NCBI GenBank assembly: GCA_010015745.1
Contig: ML978338.1
Coordinates: forward strand, 1 to 40,233
Length of the DNA stretch: 40,233 bases
Direction of reading: 5' to 3'
DNA from: Setomelanomma holmii
Lineage: Eukaryota; Ascomycota; Dothideomycetes; Pleosporales; Phaeosphaeriaceae
The translations under genes were made by a program, and so were the position numbers. This document shows positions 1-13,400 of the stretch, piece by piece (positions within the stretch are counted from its first letter, which is position 1; each line of letters starts with the position of its first letter). The notes under the pieces are model-generated. The model saw only the letters and a program-made list of their open reading frames with translations. It did no database searches and was not told where the DNA came from.

Positions 1-80
1 TCGAGCTCCCACGCACTCCCATATGCCTCTGAGTGAGTTCGCACCGCATACGGATCTCTTGTCTTACCTGCGTCGTTACA
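1..80 (+). repeat. 3' end of an LTR (partial, cut by the window edge)
   Basis: Bases 9-80 align by eye with the last ~72 bases of the solo LTR at 35127-35198: both share the CGCACTCCCATATGCCTCTG block and end in CTGCGTCGTTACA, at roughly 80% identity. The copy is on the plus strand and ends in CA at 80. Its 5' part lies outside the window. The bases after 80 do not start with TGG as a primer-binding site often does, so it is more likely a solo or 3' LTR than the start of a full retrotransposon. Its target duplication cannot be checked. Confidence 0.7.
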
Positions 81-589
81 GCGCACGTGCTCAGACCTTC
101 AAGCGATAGGTGCAAACTACTTGCGTCCAGTATGCGTTCGCTCGCTATTCTACAAGCACAAGCATAACGTCAGCCTGACACTTCACGCTACAAGGTACAT
201 GTAAACTGCATCTCTCATGCGACTCCCTGTCACTTGCTTACTCATCTCGATTGTGTATAGAATTGCTCTCTACAGCTCGCTAAATACAACAACCTTCTGC
301 TTCCTTGAAGTCTACTGTCCTCCAACACGCGACACATACTCTTATCAGCAGTCGGCTAAGCCAGCACTACGGCCTAAAGGCAGGATTGATGCGCATCTAT
401 TCTGTAGCTGCTTCTATCCTAGTAAATAAGCTTCCAATACTAAAAGTGCGTCGTTGACTATGCTGATGCGCGTTCTGTCGATTCTGTCCACGAACTCTCT
501 AACATTCCCCTGCTTGTTCGCGATGGTACACATATCTTCGAAGAGCTGGGCGGGCTCGTGCGGAAGACGAGATAACAAAGATCAAGACT
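81..589. other. Non-coding stretch between LTR and transposase relic
   Basis: No credible gene is seen on either strand. The longest open frame (217-429, plus) has no recognisable motif and low-complexity composition. The part nearest 589 may hold the unrecognisable C-terminal remains of the neighbouring pogo-type transposase, but I could not align any of it. Confidence 0.5.
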
Positions 590-1297
590 GCAACGTCAAA
601 AGGTCAATGCGCACTTCGTAGATACTGGATGGCGGTGTCGCGTATCCAGTAGCGTAGGTGCTCTGGATAACAGTAACAAACTCGTGATCCACTAATCAAA
701 TAAGGTTTGGTAAAACATGCATCTCCGGGCCTGTGACAACTTTTATAGAGCCGATAACGTCTATCTAGAAGCCTGTCTTGTCAAAGTTGTGGATATCATC
801 GTCGTCAACACCGTACTTAGCCTTGGTCTATGCTACTTGAGCTTATCAGAGCGCTTTACAAAGCGCTCAGCCTAGTGCTTACCAGCTGGCTCTCCGTCAC
901 GTACACATAGTATTTTATCAGCAATACCTGCTACCTCACATAACCGGGGCGCGAATCCTGGCAAATCAAGGTCAAGGATATATTGAACGATCGTCTGCTC
1001 TTCAGTCGTAGTGAGCTCATGTCGACCGTTGCGTCTTTCAAGGATGTGCGTGGTTCCGCTGTAGCAGCTAGTTAATGTCCAACAAGGTACGTTGAACGCC
1101 TTAGCAGCGCGTCGAAGGCTTTTGGACTTTCGTTGTATTATAGGCAGAAAGAGCAAGCTGGACTCTGCCCTCTTTTTTTTTAGATAATCGCGTGTTCTGT
1201 TATTGAGACATATCGTGTTGATGAGGAAGTAGGCGTTCTTGGCAGAAACTGACCAGCGTGATGGGTTGACCAGGGTGCTGGTGGAATAAGTTAACAT
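590..1297 (-). pseudogene. Decayed pogo/Fot1-type (Tc1-mariner) transposase
   Basis: The minus-strand frame 872-1297 carries the N-terminal DNA-binding part typical of fungal Fot1/pogo transposases: an HTH_psq-like stretch (RRAAKAFNVP), then LTTTEEQTIVQYILDLD, GFAPRLCEVAGIAD and a final GKH. The family continues with Trp after GKH; here the codon is TAG, as RIP would produce. Beyond the stop the family resemblance continues with frame changes and more stops: AERFVKRS, then TKAKYG and a YNFDETGF-like NFDKTGF around 790-810, then a VTVIQ-like block at about 640. The gene is therefore broken by nonsense changes and frameshifts and has no function as a transposase. It ends only ~110 bp from the NRPS stop codon. 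I could not find its terminal inverted repeats. Confidence 0.75.
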
Positions 1298-1407
1298 GTG
1301 GTCCGATAGAAGTTATACTCATCATCAAGCAAGTCCCCTTTTTCTTATCACTGGCTGGTCCTTAACGGGACACAGAACTTCGACACCAGATTGCTGCTTT
1401 CCTAGCA

Positions 1408-4400
1408 TTACAACAGCTGCATCACGGGCATGACGAAGCCCTCATCCAGGGCACGAAAAACGTCACAAAGCACGCCCAACAGGTGTTCCAGCCGTGCTTT
1501 CGAGGCCACCTCGCTGCTGCTGTATAGATCCAGCTGCAGCCGGCCGGCATCATCAACGATGCTCGATAGCCAGAGGTTCCGCCCCGGCAGTGATACGGGC
1601 GACCAGGCGTCCACATAGGCGTCCAGCACACCATAACGCATGCGGACCTGGTCGGGAGCGTGCCGGTGGTGCACAATGGAGCCAAATTCGACGGCCGGGT
1701 CCCAGGGCGTGCAACGGGCCGCCACCACGCTGAGGGGCAACGCCTCGAAGTCGACTGAGGCGGCGTGCTGGTTCTGAACCCGACGCAGCAGCGCTGCCAC
1801 GGGCTCGTCGCCTCCTGGGCCCGCCAGCCGCACCCGAACGGGGAGCAGGTTCAGACATGGCCCCACGACTGCGGCCAGGCCAGGGTCGCCGCTGCGCCCG
1901 CTAACGAGCTGGCCAAATACGAGGTCCGCTTGCCCCTGCAGCACCCGGCTTTGGGTGAGCGCCCACGCCGTCTTGACTACGGTCGCATCAGTGATTCCGG
2001 GCGGCGGCGTGAAGCGTCGCACGCTGGCCGTGACCTCGACCAGGGTGGCCTGAGGGGCGACAAGGCCTAGCGCCGGGGGCTGGGTTGACAGTACTGTCAT
2101 GAAGGCGCCGCGCAGCAGCTCACGCCAATAAGCGAGTGCCTCTTCCGTGTAACTGCGTAGACAATAGCGGGTATACTCCGTGAAGGACGTGGCCGTGCCT
2201 ATGTCGCGCTTCTGGTAGAGCTCCATCAAGTCCTTCATGAGGATGGTGATGGACAAGCCATCGTACTGAGCATGAGATAGTCGCATAATAAGCACATGAT
2301 GCTCGTGGTGGCGTCGAACTAGGGTCAGTCGCAGCGGTGGTTCTCCATACAGTCGCTGAGAATCCGAGTCCTTGCTGCTATGGGCCACGGCAAACCTCAT
2401 CAGGTCCGTCTCGTATGTCTCGAGCTCTACAATGGCGGACGTAAGTCGACGCAGGACCACCTGTAACGTCTGCTCTTTCTGCAGCACGAAGACAGTGCGA
2501 AGGATGGCGTGGCGCTGAATCAACTCGAGGCTAGCCCGCTTCAGCTGTGCTGTATCTAGGGGTCCCTTGAGCTCCAAGAACCAGTAGTTTTGCGGCCGGG
2601 ACGCAGAAAAGGCCTGCAATTCGATGGCGGGCAGGACGTCGACGATATCATGTTCCTGAAAAGCCAGGGCATGCAAAGGCAGGGAGTGAAGGAGACGAGC
2701 ATCCATGGGTTCCGTGTGGCCGTTGCCGAACACCTTATCTTTGGGCAAGCCATTGGGCTGTGGGGACGCCCTCGCCAAGTCCGCAAGAGCAGTGGAACGC
2801 AGTATCTGCCCCACGGTTATTGACATACCCTCGCGGCGGGCATGACACACTAGCTGCATGGCCTTGATGGAGTCTCCTCCGATGTGGAAGAAGTCACCGT
2901 CAATGTCGACGTTGCCAGGCAGGAGGCCCAACATGTCGGCACACATCCTTTGAATCTGCTGTTCTGCGACTGTCAGAGACCTTGGCGGCTTTTGGACCTC
3001 ATCACTGGGCTGCCTCCACGCGGTGGTCAATGCCAGATCGCCAAGTTTTGTCCTGTCCGCTTTGCCCGATCGGCTCAGTGGAATGCGACTGACGGCGAGG
3101 AACCGGACAGGCACCATGTACAGGGGTAGCCACTCGCGGAGACGGGACGTGGCATCGCGGACTCTGGAGCAGAAATCAGGGTTCGATTCCAGGATGTGGC
3201 ATTCGGTATCCTCGCAAGCCGCCTCTCCCCACTGTACAAAGGTGGTCAGTGTCCGTTGTGACGAGGGCTGCGGCTGCGGAAGCAGCGCTACAGTCACGCC
3301 CTGCGAGGCCGGGAAGAGCCGGCTGAGAAGGGATTCGATCTCGCCTAGCTCCACACGCTGGCCGTTGATCTTCGATTGGCCATCATGGCGGCCGATGTAC
3401 CGCAAGGCACCGCTAGGGAGGTACTGCACCAGGTCGCCGGTTCTGTATAGCCTGCTCGCGGCGGCGTCGTGTCCTCGTAACCGCCGTAGCCAGGCCGGTG
3501 GCCGGATGAATGCCTGACGGGTCAACTCCTCCTCTTGCAGATAGCCTCGCCCCACGACGGGGCCCTCGACGAGGAGTTCACCAACGGCACCGATAGGTAG
3601 CAGCCGGTCCGGGTTCTCAATGTCGGCGATCCAGCTAACAGACGCACTCGCTGTTCCGATGCTCTCGGAGTACGAGGCAACCTGGTCGTTGACCATGCAG
3701 TCCACGGAGCACTCGGCGGGCCCGTAAGCGTTGATTAGATGGACGGCGGGCGCCCACGTCCGCACGTTATCCTCTTGGAGAGCCTCGCCGCTGAGCACGA
3801 GAATATTGATTCCCGGGACCTGCGACGGCTGTATCGTCCGTGCGACCGAGGGCGTGATGTGCATCCAATTGGCCTTGAGACGAGTAACGGCGTGGGGTAT
3901 GTCATTGAGCCTCTCCGCCTCGGAGGGCACGCAGACACAGCCGCCGGTCATCAAGGTCGTGAGATAATCGCTGACGCTGACGTCGAACGCATGCGACGCG
4001 AATTGGAAGACGCGAGACTGCGGTGAAATGCCGAGTCGTTTCTGGAGGGACCGGCCGCTGGTCGCATAGTGCGTGTGTTCGATGACCACTCCCTTCGGCT
4101 TCCCCGTGGAGCCCGATGTGAAGACTGCGTAAGCCGCATGGCCCGGCTCCGCGTGGCATGTGAGGGTCTCGCCCGCCGGCCACCGCTCCGGCTCGACTGA
4201 CGAGATAGTCGCCACTCGGGGTCCCAACATGGCCCCCCGGTCGTAATCTATCGGCGAGCAGATAATGACCTGGCACTCCAGGGTCTGGCAGATGGACTGC
4301 AGGCGCAGGTCGGGGTGGGCCGGGTCGAGCAGCACGAATGCGCCGCCAGCCCGCAAGACGGCCAACAAGGCGACGCCCACCCACAGGGACCTCTCGAGCA

Positions 4401-7400
4401 GGATGGGGACGAAAACATTCGGTCCAACCCCAAGCGTCTGCAGCTGCACGGCAAAGGCCGAGGATAGCGTGTCCAGCTCGCTATAGGCGAGGGCGCCGTC
4501 CCACGCGCAGATGGCCGGGGCCTCGGGCCGCGCCCGGCATTGCTCCAGAATATCGTGGTGAACACAGGCTCGTTCTGCCTGCGGAAGTTGCTGGTTCCAT
4601 GTGTATATCTTCTTGCGGTCCGCGTCGCCCAGCAACTCGACTTCTGCTACTGTGGCAAGGGGATTTCCGGCAATGTGCATGACAGTCCGTACTAGGAGGT
4701 CACACAGCGCGGACCCTTGCTCGAGGTCGAGATACGCGTCCCAGAAAATGAGAGAAAGGCTAATGCCGTCGCTGGCAGCATCGACGTTGATAACTAGGCC
4801 ATACTATTCAATACGTTAGCCAAGTGACCATGGGTCGGGCGCCGGAGTGACAACATAATGAGCGCAGTTACAGTCTCAAAAGAAAGACACATTACCTCGG
4901 TCGGGTCGTCGATGTCGACTGTGTCCAGCCTCGCGGCCTGGCTGTCATTGCGGCCGTCCAAGTCGGAAGTTCCTGTAGTAGCGCGAGCTTGGTACGATAT
5001 GATGGAATTGAAGAGCGGGTCGCGATGAAGGCCGAGGTCGTGCTGGATTTTGGCCATGGAACAATGCTGGTTCTCCAGGCTACGAACGAAGTTGCTTTCA
5101 TTTTGCTCTAGCAACGTCATGATGGGAAGGCTGTCGTCCAGCTGAAGACGGCAAACCAGCATGTTGATGAAAAGGCCCACGGCATCTTCAATTCCAGGGA
5201 GGGCAATGTCTCGCCCTGACGCCAGATAGCCGAAACAGACATCCTCATTGCCCACGTAGCAGCGCAACACAAGAGACCAGGCCACCTGGATAACGTTGAA
5301 AGGTGTGGTTTCATAGGCCTCGCAGAATCGTTGGAGACTGCGGAAAGAAATTTGCCTGGCAGCCGAATGCAATTGCCCCCGAGACAAGGCGCTCAGCTTG
5401 GGGAATCGGGATGGCGTGGCCCCGTGTAGGTACTGGCGCCAATATTGGTTGACGTTCTCTTCAGATATCTCGTTCAGGTATGAAATGTACTCGCCATATT
5501 GCAAAGTTTTAAGGCCTATAGCATTTCCATTCACCGCCGCGGCGAGTTCAGCGCCCAGCAACTGAAGCGAGCGGCCATCGACCAGAGCGTGGCTGATGGT
5601 GAGGGCACATTCAAACTCATCATCGGAAGCCTGGCTAATTGCAAAGGACCAGGGCAGCGGTCCCTGCTTCTCTTTTCGTGGGCCAAAGAGGCTTGAGATG
5701 GTAACATTTCCGGCGCCGTTCTCGAGCACGATCTGGTCGTAGGGACGGCTGGAAGGGCCTTCTATGATGATGGTGCGCAGTGCTGCGTACTTGGCCACCA
5801 CTGTTTCCCAAGCTGTCTCGATGCGGCCAACAGCCAGGTGCTTATCGATCCCGGGAATCGTCACCTTCCATTTTGTTGTGGTTTCGTACAGCGCTTCGTT
5901 TCGTCCCTGGCTGAATAGTATGCCGTGCTGAAGGTGTGAGCATGGGTACGCGTCCTGCACACATGACGGCGCGATGCCCAAGCTGGAGAAGTGCTGCAAA
6001 AGCGTCTCCAGTTCCGGTTGCGTTAGGCTGAGTCGTGGGAAATCACTCAGTGTAAGTTGACGAGGCGCGCTTGAGAGTTCCTCAGCAACTGCACCGAGGA
6101 GACCTTGGCAGGTCGTCAGCCATTCGCGAACCAAGTCTTGATAAAGGCAGTTCCGGTTGTAGGTGAAGTCGAACTGCATGCTATCGCCGAACACCCAGGC
6201 TTCTATGACAAACATGGCGTCCCTCGGCATCTGGGGATCGATACTGGGGGGGAGATCATCAAATCTTGACGTGTTTTGCAGAAAATTACCCTCTCTCTCC
6301 AGGCTGCGGTATGTCCCATGGTAGTTGAGCAGGATCTCCGTAGGTCTCTTCAGATCAAGCAAACGGCGCCCTTCTGGATGCAGATAGCGAGCAGCGAAGT
6401 AGCTCCAGCCATTCGCTGGCATTTGTCGCAGAGCGTCCTTTGTACGTCGAACCACATCGACCAAGCCCGAGTCTGATGCGGCAGGAACTAGGACGGGGAA
6501 AAGCGTGGTAAACCAGCCTACAGTCTCGGACACATCGATGGAACTGTCCCAAGGCTCTCTACCGTGGCCTTCCTGATGGATTATGGGCGGTCGGCGTTCT
6601 GGGAATGTCCGGATAAAGGACACGAGAATGGCAGCATGTATGAGTTCCACGGGCTTTGTTTGCAGAGCCTCGTTAGCGATTCCGAGAAGAAGCGTCGTGG
6701 TGTTAGAGTCCAAAGTAAAGCCAGCCGAGATTGCTTCGGCGTGGGTGTTAGTGGCCTGCGAGCAACCCCAGAAGTCCTCGACATTGGGCTCGAAGTCGTG
6801 AAGGTTCTCCAACGACGGCAGTGTCTCCAGCGGTTTCAAATACGTGCGGGCGTATTCCGACTGCGCACGGCACCAGCTCCGGTAGGTCAGATAATGCTGT
6901 GGCAGAAGCGACCCGCCTCCCAGCAACACTTCAAGATCGCTCATGATGACTCGCCATGAGACGAGATCCACGACAAGATGATGGGCGATCAGCGAGAGAT
7001 ACTGGCGGTCATCGACAATGACATGGTCCACCGCCAGCAATGGTCCGTTCTGAAAATCCACTGCTGCCTGGCTCTCTTCGAGGTGATGTTTCAGTTCCGT
7101 GCTGGGAACGGCTGCACTGCGGTAGCGGAACGATTGTTTGACCCTGTCGGTGATTGTCTGCACCCAAACGCCTGCTTCGCTCCGGAATGAGGCGTGCAAC
7201 ATGGCATGTCGCCTCACCACCATAGATATGGCCGTCTCTATGGACTGCGTGGGCTCTCGGAGTTCGACCATGAAGCTTTGGTTGTAGCGAAGTCGACCTT
7301 CGGGGACGCGGTCGAAAAAAGCCTGCTGGATCGGAGACAGGTCGAATTGTACCCCGGCTTCTTCTTCTCCGCCATGGATTCGACTGGTCTCGGTCCTCTT

Positions 7401-10400
7401 GACCCGCGGTGCCAACTGACGGATTGTTTTGTACCTGAAAATGTCGGGGATAGTGATGGTCAGACCTTGATGGCGGCAGCGGGTCACAAGCTCCATGGCA
7501 CCAATCGAGTCCCCGCCGAGATAGAAGAAATTATCGTTCGGGCCGACCTCTTCTGCCTTCTTGTTGAGAACACGGGCCACGCATTCTTGGAGCGACACCT
7601 CGAGCTCGTTCGCCGGATGTGCCCTGGCGACCGAGGGCGCCAGGGCGATGTACGCCTGGAGCACGTCCAGCGTCATCCGGGCAGCCAAAACCTGAAGAAG
7701 CTTGCGGTCCAGCTTGCCCGTGGCGCCAAGCGGAATCCATCCCAGGGGCAAGTAGGCCGTCGGGACCATGAAACGGGGCAGCGTCGCACGCAGCTGCGTC
7801 TGAACCACGAGAGCGGTGCTCTGGAAGGCCGCCGTCGCTGGCATGAGGACGTTGTTATCTTCGAGCCGAGGGACCCCCCGGTGGTCTGGCGCGTGGATGA
7901 AAGCAGCCAGCATGGGCCTTGCGTCCCCGCCGTACGGACGGATCAAGTCGACAACGACGTCAGCATGCTTCGGCAGACACTGGCGCACGTGGAAGGCCAC
8001 CTCGTCGAGCTCGAGACGTTGGCCGCGCAGCTTGACCTGTGTGTCTTTCCGACCCATGTACAACATGGTGCCGTCCGGCTGGTAGCAGGCCAGGTCACCC
8101 GTCTTGTAGAAGCGTCGCGAGGCTGCGGACCGGAAGTGACTGATCCAGGCAGGGGGCTGGACAAAAGAGGCGTCAGTCTGCTCAGGACGGCGCAGATAGC
8201 CGCGGCTCACGGATGGCCCCTCGAGGAGAACCTCGCCGACAGCACCCACAGGGAGGAGAGTCTGGTGGTCAGCGGGATCGACGATCCAGCATACCGCACC
8301 CGTGCCGACGCCGATGTCAGGCGGGCCCGTCCTAGCCGTCACGTCCGGCTGCGCCATGCACCATGGGCCACACTCGGAATTCCCGTAGGCGTTGACCAGC
8401 CGGGCATAGCCCCGCCACTGGGACTTGTCGGTGGCGGTCATGGGCTCTCCACCAAGGTTCACAGTCCGGAGTGCCGGGACGTGGGATGGGCTGACCAGCC
8501 GAGCGACCGAGGGCGTCAGTTCGGCCCAGTTCGCGCCAACGTCCTGGATCGCCTGTTCGATGTCCTGTAGCTGGGAGGCCGAAGGGATGCACACGCAGCC
8601 ACCCTGGGTGAGGGCCAGCAAATGGTCGCTGATGCTGACGTCAAACGAGTAGGTGGAGAACTGGAACGTCCGCGTGTTTCGATCAACACCCTTCGGTCCC
8701 TTGTTCGTCTCCAGCGTCGAGCAGCAGGAGGCATGCTCCATGACGACTCCTTTAGGCTTTCCGGTGGAGCCCGAGGTGAAAACAGCGTACACGACGTTGG
8801 ATGGCTGGACATGGACCGCAGGAAGCGCAAGGGTGGGCCACGTGCTTTCGCTCGTGGGACCGACGACAATGGTGTGAACCGAGAGGTGTTGCAAGAGGTT
8901 TCGATGGGTGGCCGAGGCGAGCACGAGGGTGGGCTGTATGTCGGCGCAGATGTCTTCCAAGCGGCGGACCGGGGTAGTCGGGTCCATGAGGACGAAGGCC
9001 GCCCCGGCTCGCATAACGGCCATCATGGCCACAACGGTCCACTTGGACTTTTCAAAGACCAACGGGATATACGTCTCGGGGTGCGCTCCGAGATTCACGA
9101 GATGGGCCGCAAGCTGACCGGATAGATGGTCCAGCTCTCCATAGGTCAAGTCTCCGTCCCAAGAATGCACGGCCGGCGAGGAGGCACTGTCCCGGAAATG
9201 CTGTTCAACGAGATGATGTACGCAGCGCTCATGCCTCGGCGGCGTGTTCCAAGTCCATTGTTTGATCAGGCCCACGTCCCTGGGACTCAGCAGACTGGCC
9301 TGCACAACGGTGGCCTGAGGCAGCGCCACGACAGTATTGATTGCTTCTCGGAAAGTGTAGATGAGCCGATCGGCTTGCTCGGACGACAAGCACTCATTCT
9401 CCCAATAGTCGATGGAAAGCGCAACAGTTTGCTTATTCACCAAGGCATGTAAGGAGAGTGCGTATTCGGTGGGATCGGCCCCTTCCTCGCTGGTGACGAC
9501 CATGGGGAGGTCAGACGAGTCCTGGTGTGCAGTGTTATATTGTACAGATATGCTAGAGTTGAACACCTCAGCCGTGTCGATGGCAAGAGCATGGCCTATC
9601 TCCGCCAGCGAACAGTTCTGGTAGTTGAGGCTGTCCATGGTGTCATCCCGCACGGTACGCAAGACGTCTAGGAGCGTGACTTTGGAGGGCAACTGAATGT
9701 GGCAGATCATGGCGTTGATGAAGGGGCCAACCGTCTCTTCTGCTCCCGGAACAGGCACGTCGCGCCCGGACGTCGTGTAGGCAAAACTCGGCGCATCGGA
9801 CTGGATATAGCACCGAAGGACAAGCGCCCAGGCGACATAGACGACATTCGAGACAGTGAGCTCGTACTGGGCACAGAATTGGTGAATGAGCGATGCATCC
9901 TCAATTTCAATCTCGACACTGCGCAGCACCCGCTTGCACTGTTCTACAGAGGCGTGCTCTCGAGTGCCGCAAATCCTGGGGAACAAGGCGGGCGAAATCT
10001 CCGAGAGCTTCTTCTTCCAATAGGCTACTACGGCATTGGAAGGCGTCGACTGCAGATATTCGATATAGCCACGGTAGCGAGGCCCCTCTCCGACCGGGCC
10101 TACGCCGGCGTACACGCGTTGGACCTCGCTCGACAGGATGGCGATGGACGTCCCGTCGATCAGGGCATGGTTCACTAGCAAGTCGCAGAAGGTGTCCCCC
10201 GTTTTCGTTTGGCACAGAATCAGATGCCAGGGCGGATATCGCGATTGGTGGGTACCCGCTTCACGTTGGTTGCGAATTAGGCTGACAGGATCGTCCCCAT
10301 CACAGTGCAGCTCGGTAATGTTATTTGGTGTTGACCGCAGGACGACCTGGCTATAGAAGCCATCACGGGCGCTGCCCTGCGCGAACACGGTTCTGAAAAT

Positions 10401-13400
10401 GGCATGTCGCTGTAGGACAGTTTCCCATGCCCTTCGGAGGCGAGGCAGCTCAATTGTTGCTGCTTGGGTGGCGTGAAGTCTCCAAGCGAAGCGAGGGCGG
10501 TAGAGATGGACATCCTTGGACTGGCTCAGGAGTATGCCACGCTGGATCGGCGCGCAAGGATATGCGTCTTCGACGGCGAAAGAGGCTTCGTTGCTCTGTG
10601 ACCTGGTCAGGTCCTCCACTTCAGCCATGAGGCTGTTGAGGGTTTCGTACGTGAGCTGGAGCAGGGGGAAGTCACTCAGGGTGTAGGCAGGTGCTCTGGA
10701 GGCTAGTTCGGGCATTGTCGAAGCGAGGGACTCGCGGTACTTGTCGGCCCACTCAGCCATTAGCGCGTCATTGTTCGTTTTTCCATTGTACATGAAAGAC
10801 ACGACAAGCTCGTCTTGGACCATACGACAAGAAACCTCGACGGGGGTAGCGTGCTTTGCGTGTGGCGTATTGCTGATTCTAAGGTCTTGCTGATCACCCC
10901 ACGTTTCGTAGCTCAGGGCTATTTCGTACAGCCCTGGAGCCGTCGATTCGGCGTCTAGCGATGGTGCAGAACACTCGCCAGTATCGACTCGAGACTTTCG
11001 AGATAGTCTTCGTGCATCCTTGGCGAGGCGGACCAGATCGACCAAGCTGTGAAGATGGGTTGCATCAAGCTGAACGAGCGAGAGGGTAGCGAAACAGCCC
11101 ACAGTACGCGAGAAGTCCAACGAGGTATCCCCCGATTCCCGGCCGTCGCCTTGGACGCATATGGTGGGGTTCTCATGTGGCCCGAATGTCTGGAAGAAAG
11201 AATGGAGGAGGGCGGCATGCAAAATGTCCAGAGGCTGTGTTGAGAAGGCGCGATTAGCGTCCCCGCACAGCAGGCGGCTGCCTGGTGCGTCGAGGCGGAC
11301 TTCTCGGCAGGTACGATCCAAGTCCACGTATATGCCACTTTCCTTGCACGCAGGCTCACAATTTGGGGTGGTACTGAGATGCACCTTGTTGCCCGGCAGG
11401 CTACACCACGTCTGAAAGGCTGCTGCTGCTGAGTCATGAGAGGCAATCCAGACATCCTGCTCGATCATGGCAACCATGTCGGCCGTCAAGACGCGGCAAG
11501 AGGTTGCATCCGCAACTAGCGCATGACAGAAGAAGAGCATGTAGTTGCGGTGGCCTTGCCCGTCTGGCTGAGCCTGGAGCAGGCAAACCTCCAGCAGCGG
11601 GCCGTTTCTAACGTCGAACCTGCTAGGTCCTCGCTGCCGCTCGAGATCGACCTCACCCTCGTTCGAGATTGGCGTAGGCTGCACGCGCACGTGGTATGAC
11701 GTTTCTATCTCCGAGGTGATGCGCTGTTGCCACATGTCCTGGCTGGCAGGTTCGAATCGGGCGCGGAGCATCGCATGACGGTTAACCAGGACCCGGATGG
11801 CGCGTCCTAGCCAGTCTGCATCCACGCCTGGCCGGCTGCTCTCAACGACAAAGCTCCGGTAGGACCCCACGCCGTCGGTACCAAGGCAGCTTTCAAGCAA
11901 AGATCGCTGCACCAGGGACAAGGGGAAGGCGTGGCCGACTGTGTCGCGCCCCTCGCACCCGCCATGGCCACCAGCCACGCTGTGCAGCGCCATCTGATGG
12001 AGCGTTGGGTGCTGAAAGATGCCCTGCATAGTGATGGTAACCCCCACCGCGCGGCAATCGGCGACGAGCCGCATGGCCGACATGGAGTCGCCGCCCAGAT
12101 GGAAGAAGCTATCGTGGATGCCCATGGCGTCCGCAGGCATCCCCAGGACCCGGCTCCATGCGTCCCGCAGCGTGCACTCAACGTCGGTCGTCGGCGCCTG
12201 CTTGGTCGAAGGCCCTGCGGCCAAGTATTGCGCGATGTCGTCCCGGCTCAGTTCGGCCGCCCGCCGTTGGAGCAGGCGGCGGTCCGTCTTACATGTGCTA
12301 GTCATAGGTACCCAGGCCAAGGGGAGGAACAGGGTTGGCACCATGTGCTTGGGCAGTTGGCTCTCAAGATATGTCTGGCACCGTGCTACCTTGGCGGCAA
12401 ACGCCCTGTTGGGAGCAGCCAGGACGTCCGGACGCACTGCAGCGTCACTGACAGACGCGACATCGCCGTCCTTGATGAAGGCTGCCAGCACCGGGCCCGA
12501 CCGCTCGGCGGCGGGCGAGAGCATGTCTACCAGAACGCGTTCGGCCCCCTCAAAACTGCCGGCAATGTGATGCTCGATATCACCGGGATGAATGCGCTGC
12601 CCCCGGAGCTTGACCTGTGTATCCTTGCGGCGTACATAGCGGATGGAGCCGTCGTAGCAGTACTGCGCGAGGTCACCGGTCTTATAAAGCCGGACGGGAC
12701 CTGGGCGATGCAGCGCCGACGCCCAGACAGGATCGTCCACGAACACTGAGGCCGTCAGGGCGGCGTCGTTCAGGTAGCCCCGACCGAGAATGGGCCCTTC
12801 GATGAGCAGCTCCCCAATGGCGCCGACGGGCAGCAGCTTGTCATGGTCGCCGGCGTCGACGACCCAGCAAACGCTGGCACTATCCCGCCCGATGTTCCTC
12901 GGGTCGCCCGCAAGATCCGAGTTCACTGTGGCGAGGACCGAGCATTCCGTGGGACCATACGTCTCGCGCAGCGACACCCGCCCGCGCCAGGTCTTCACGT
13001 CGTCGTGCGAAGGCGTCTCGCCGATGAGCACCACCGTCTGCAACGACGGCACCTGATCAGGAGTGAGCAGACGCACGACGGGCGGCGTCGTCTGAATCCA
13101 CGTCGCGCCGTACTGTCGGATCGCGCCCGCTAGCTCGTCCATCCTCTGGCTCTCGGAAGGGACGCAGACGCACCCGCCCGCCATGAACGTCCCCAGATGG
13201 TCCATGATGCTGACGTCCCATGAGTACGCTGAGAACTGTAGGACACGCGTCGCGCTGTCTATGGCCAGGTGGCGGTGCTGGGACCGCGCGCTGGCACAGA
13301 AGGACATATGCTCGATCAGGACGCCCTTCGGCTTGCCTGTCGAGCCCGAGGTAAAGACGGCATACGCGAGGTTGTCAGGCCGCGCCAAGCACTCCCCGAA

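Noticed and set aside
1..600. Full LTR retrotransposon starting at the left edge
   Set aside because: No primer-binding site, gag or pol motifs follow the LTR end in the visible sequence.
7194..8570. 458-codon plus-strand open frame inside the NRPS
   Set aside because: It lies opposite A6/T6 coding sequence, has no recognisable family motif, and its Arg/Gly-rich composition is typical of the antisense of GC-rich coding DNA.
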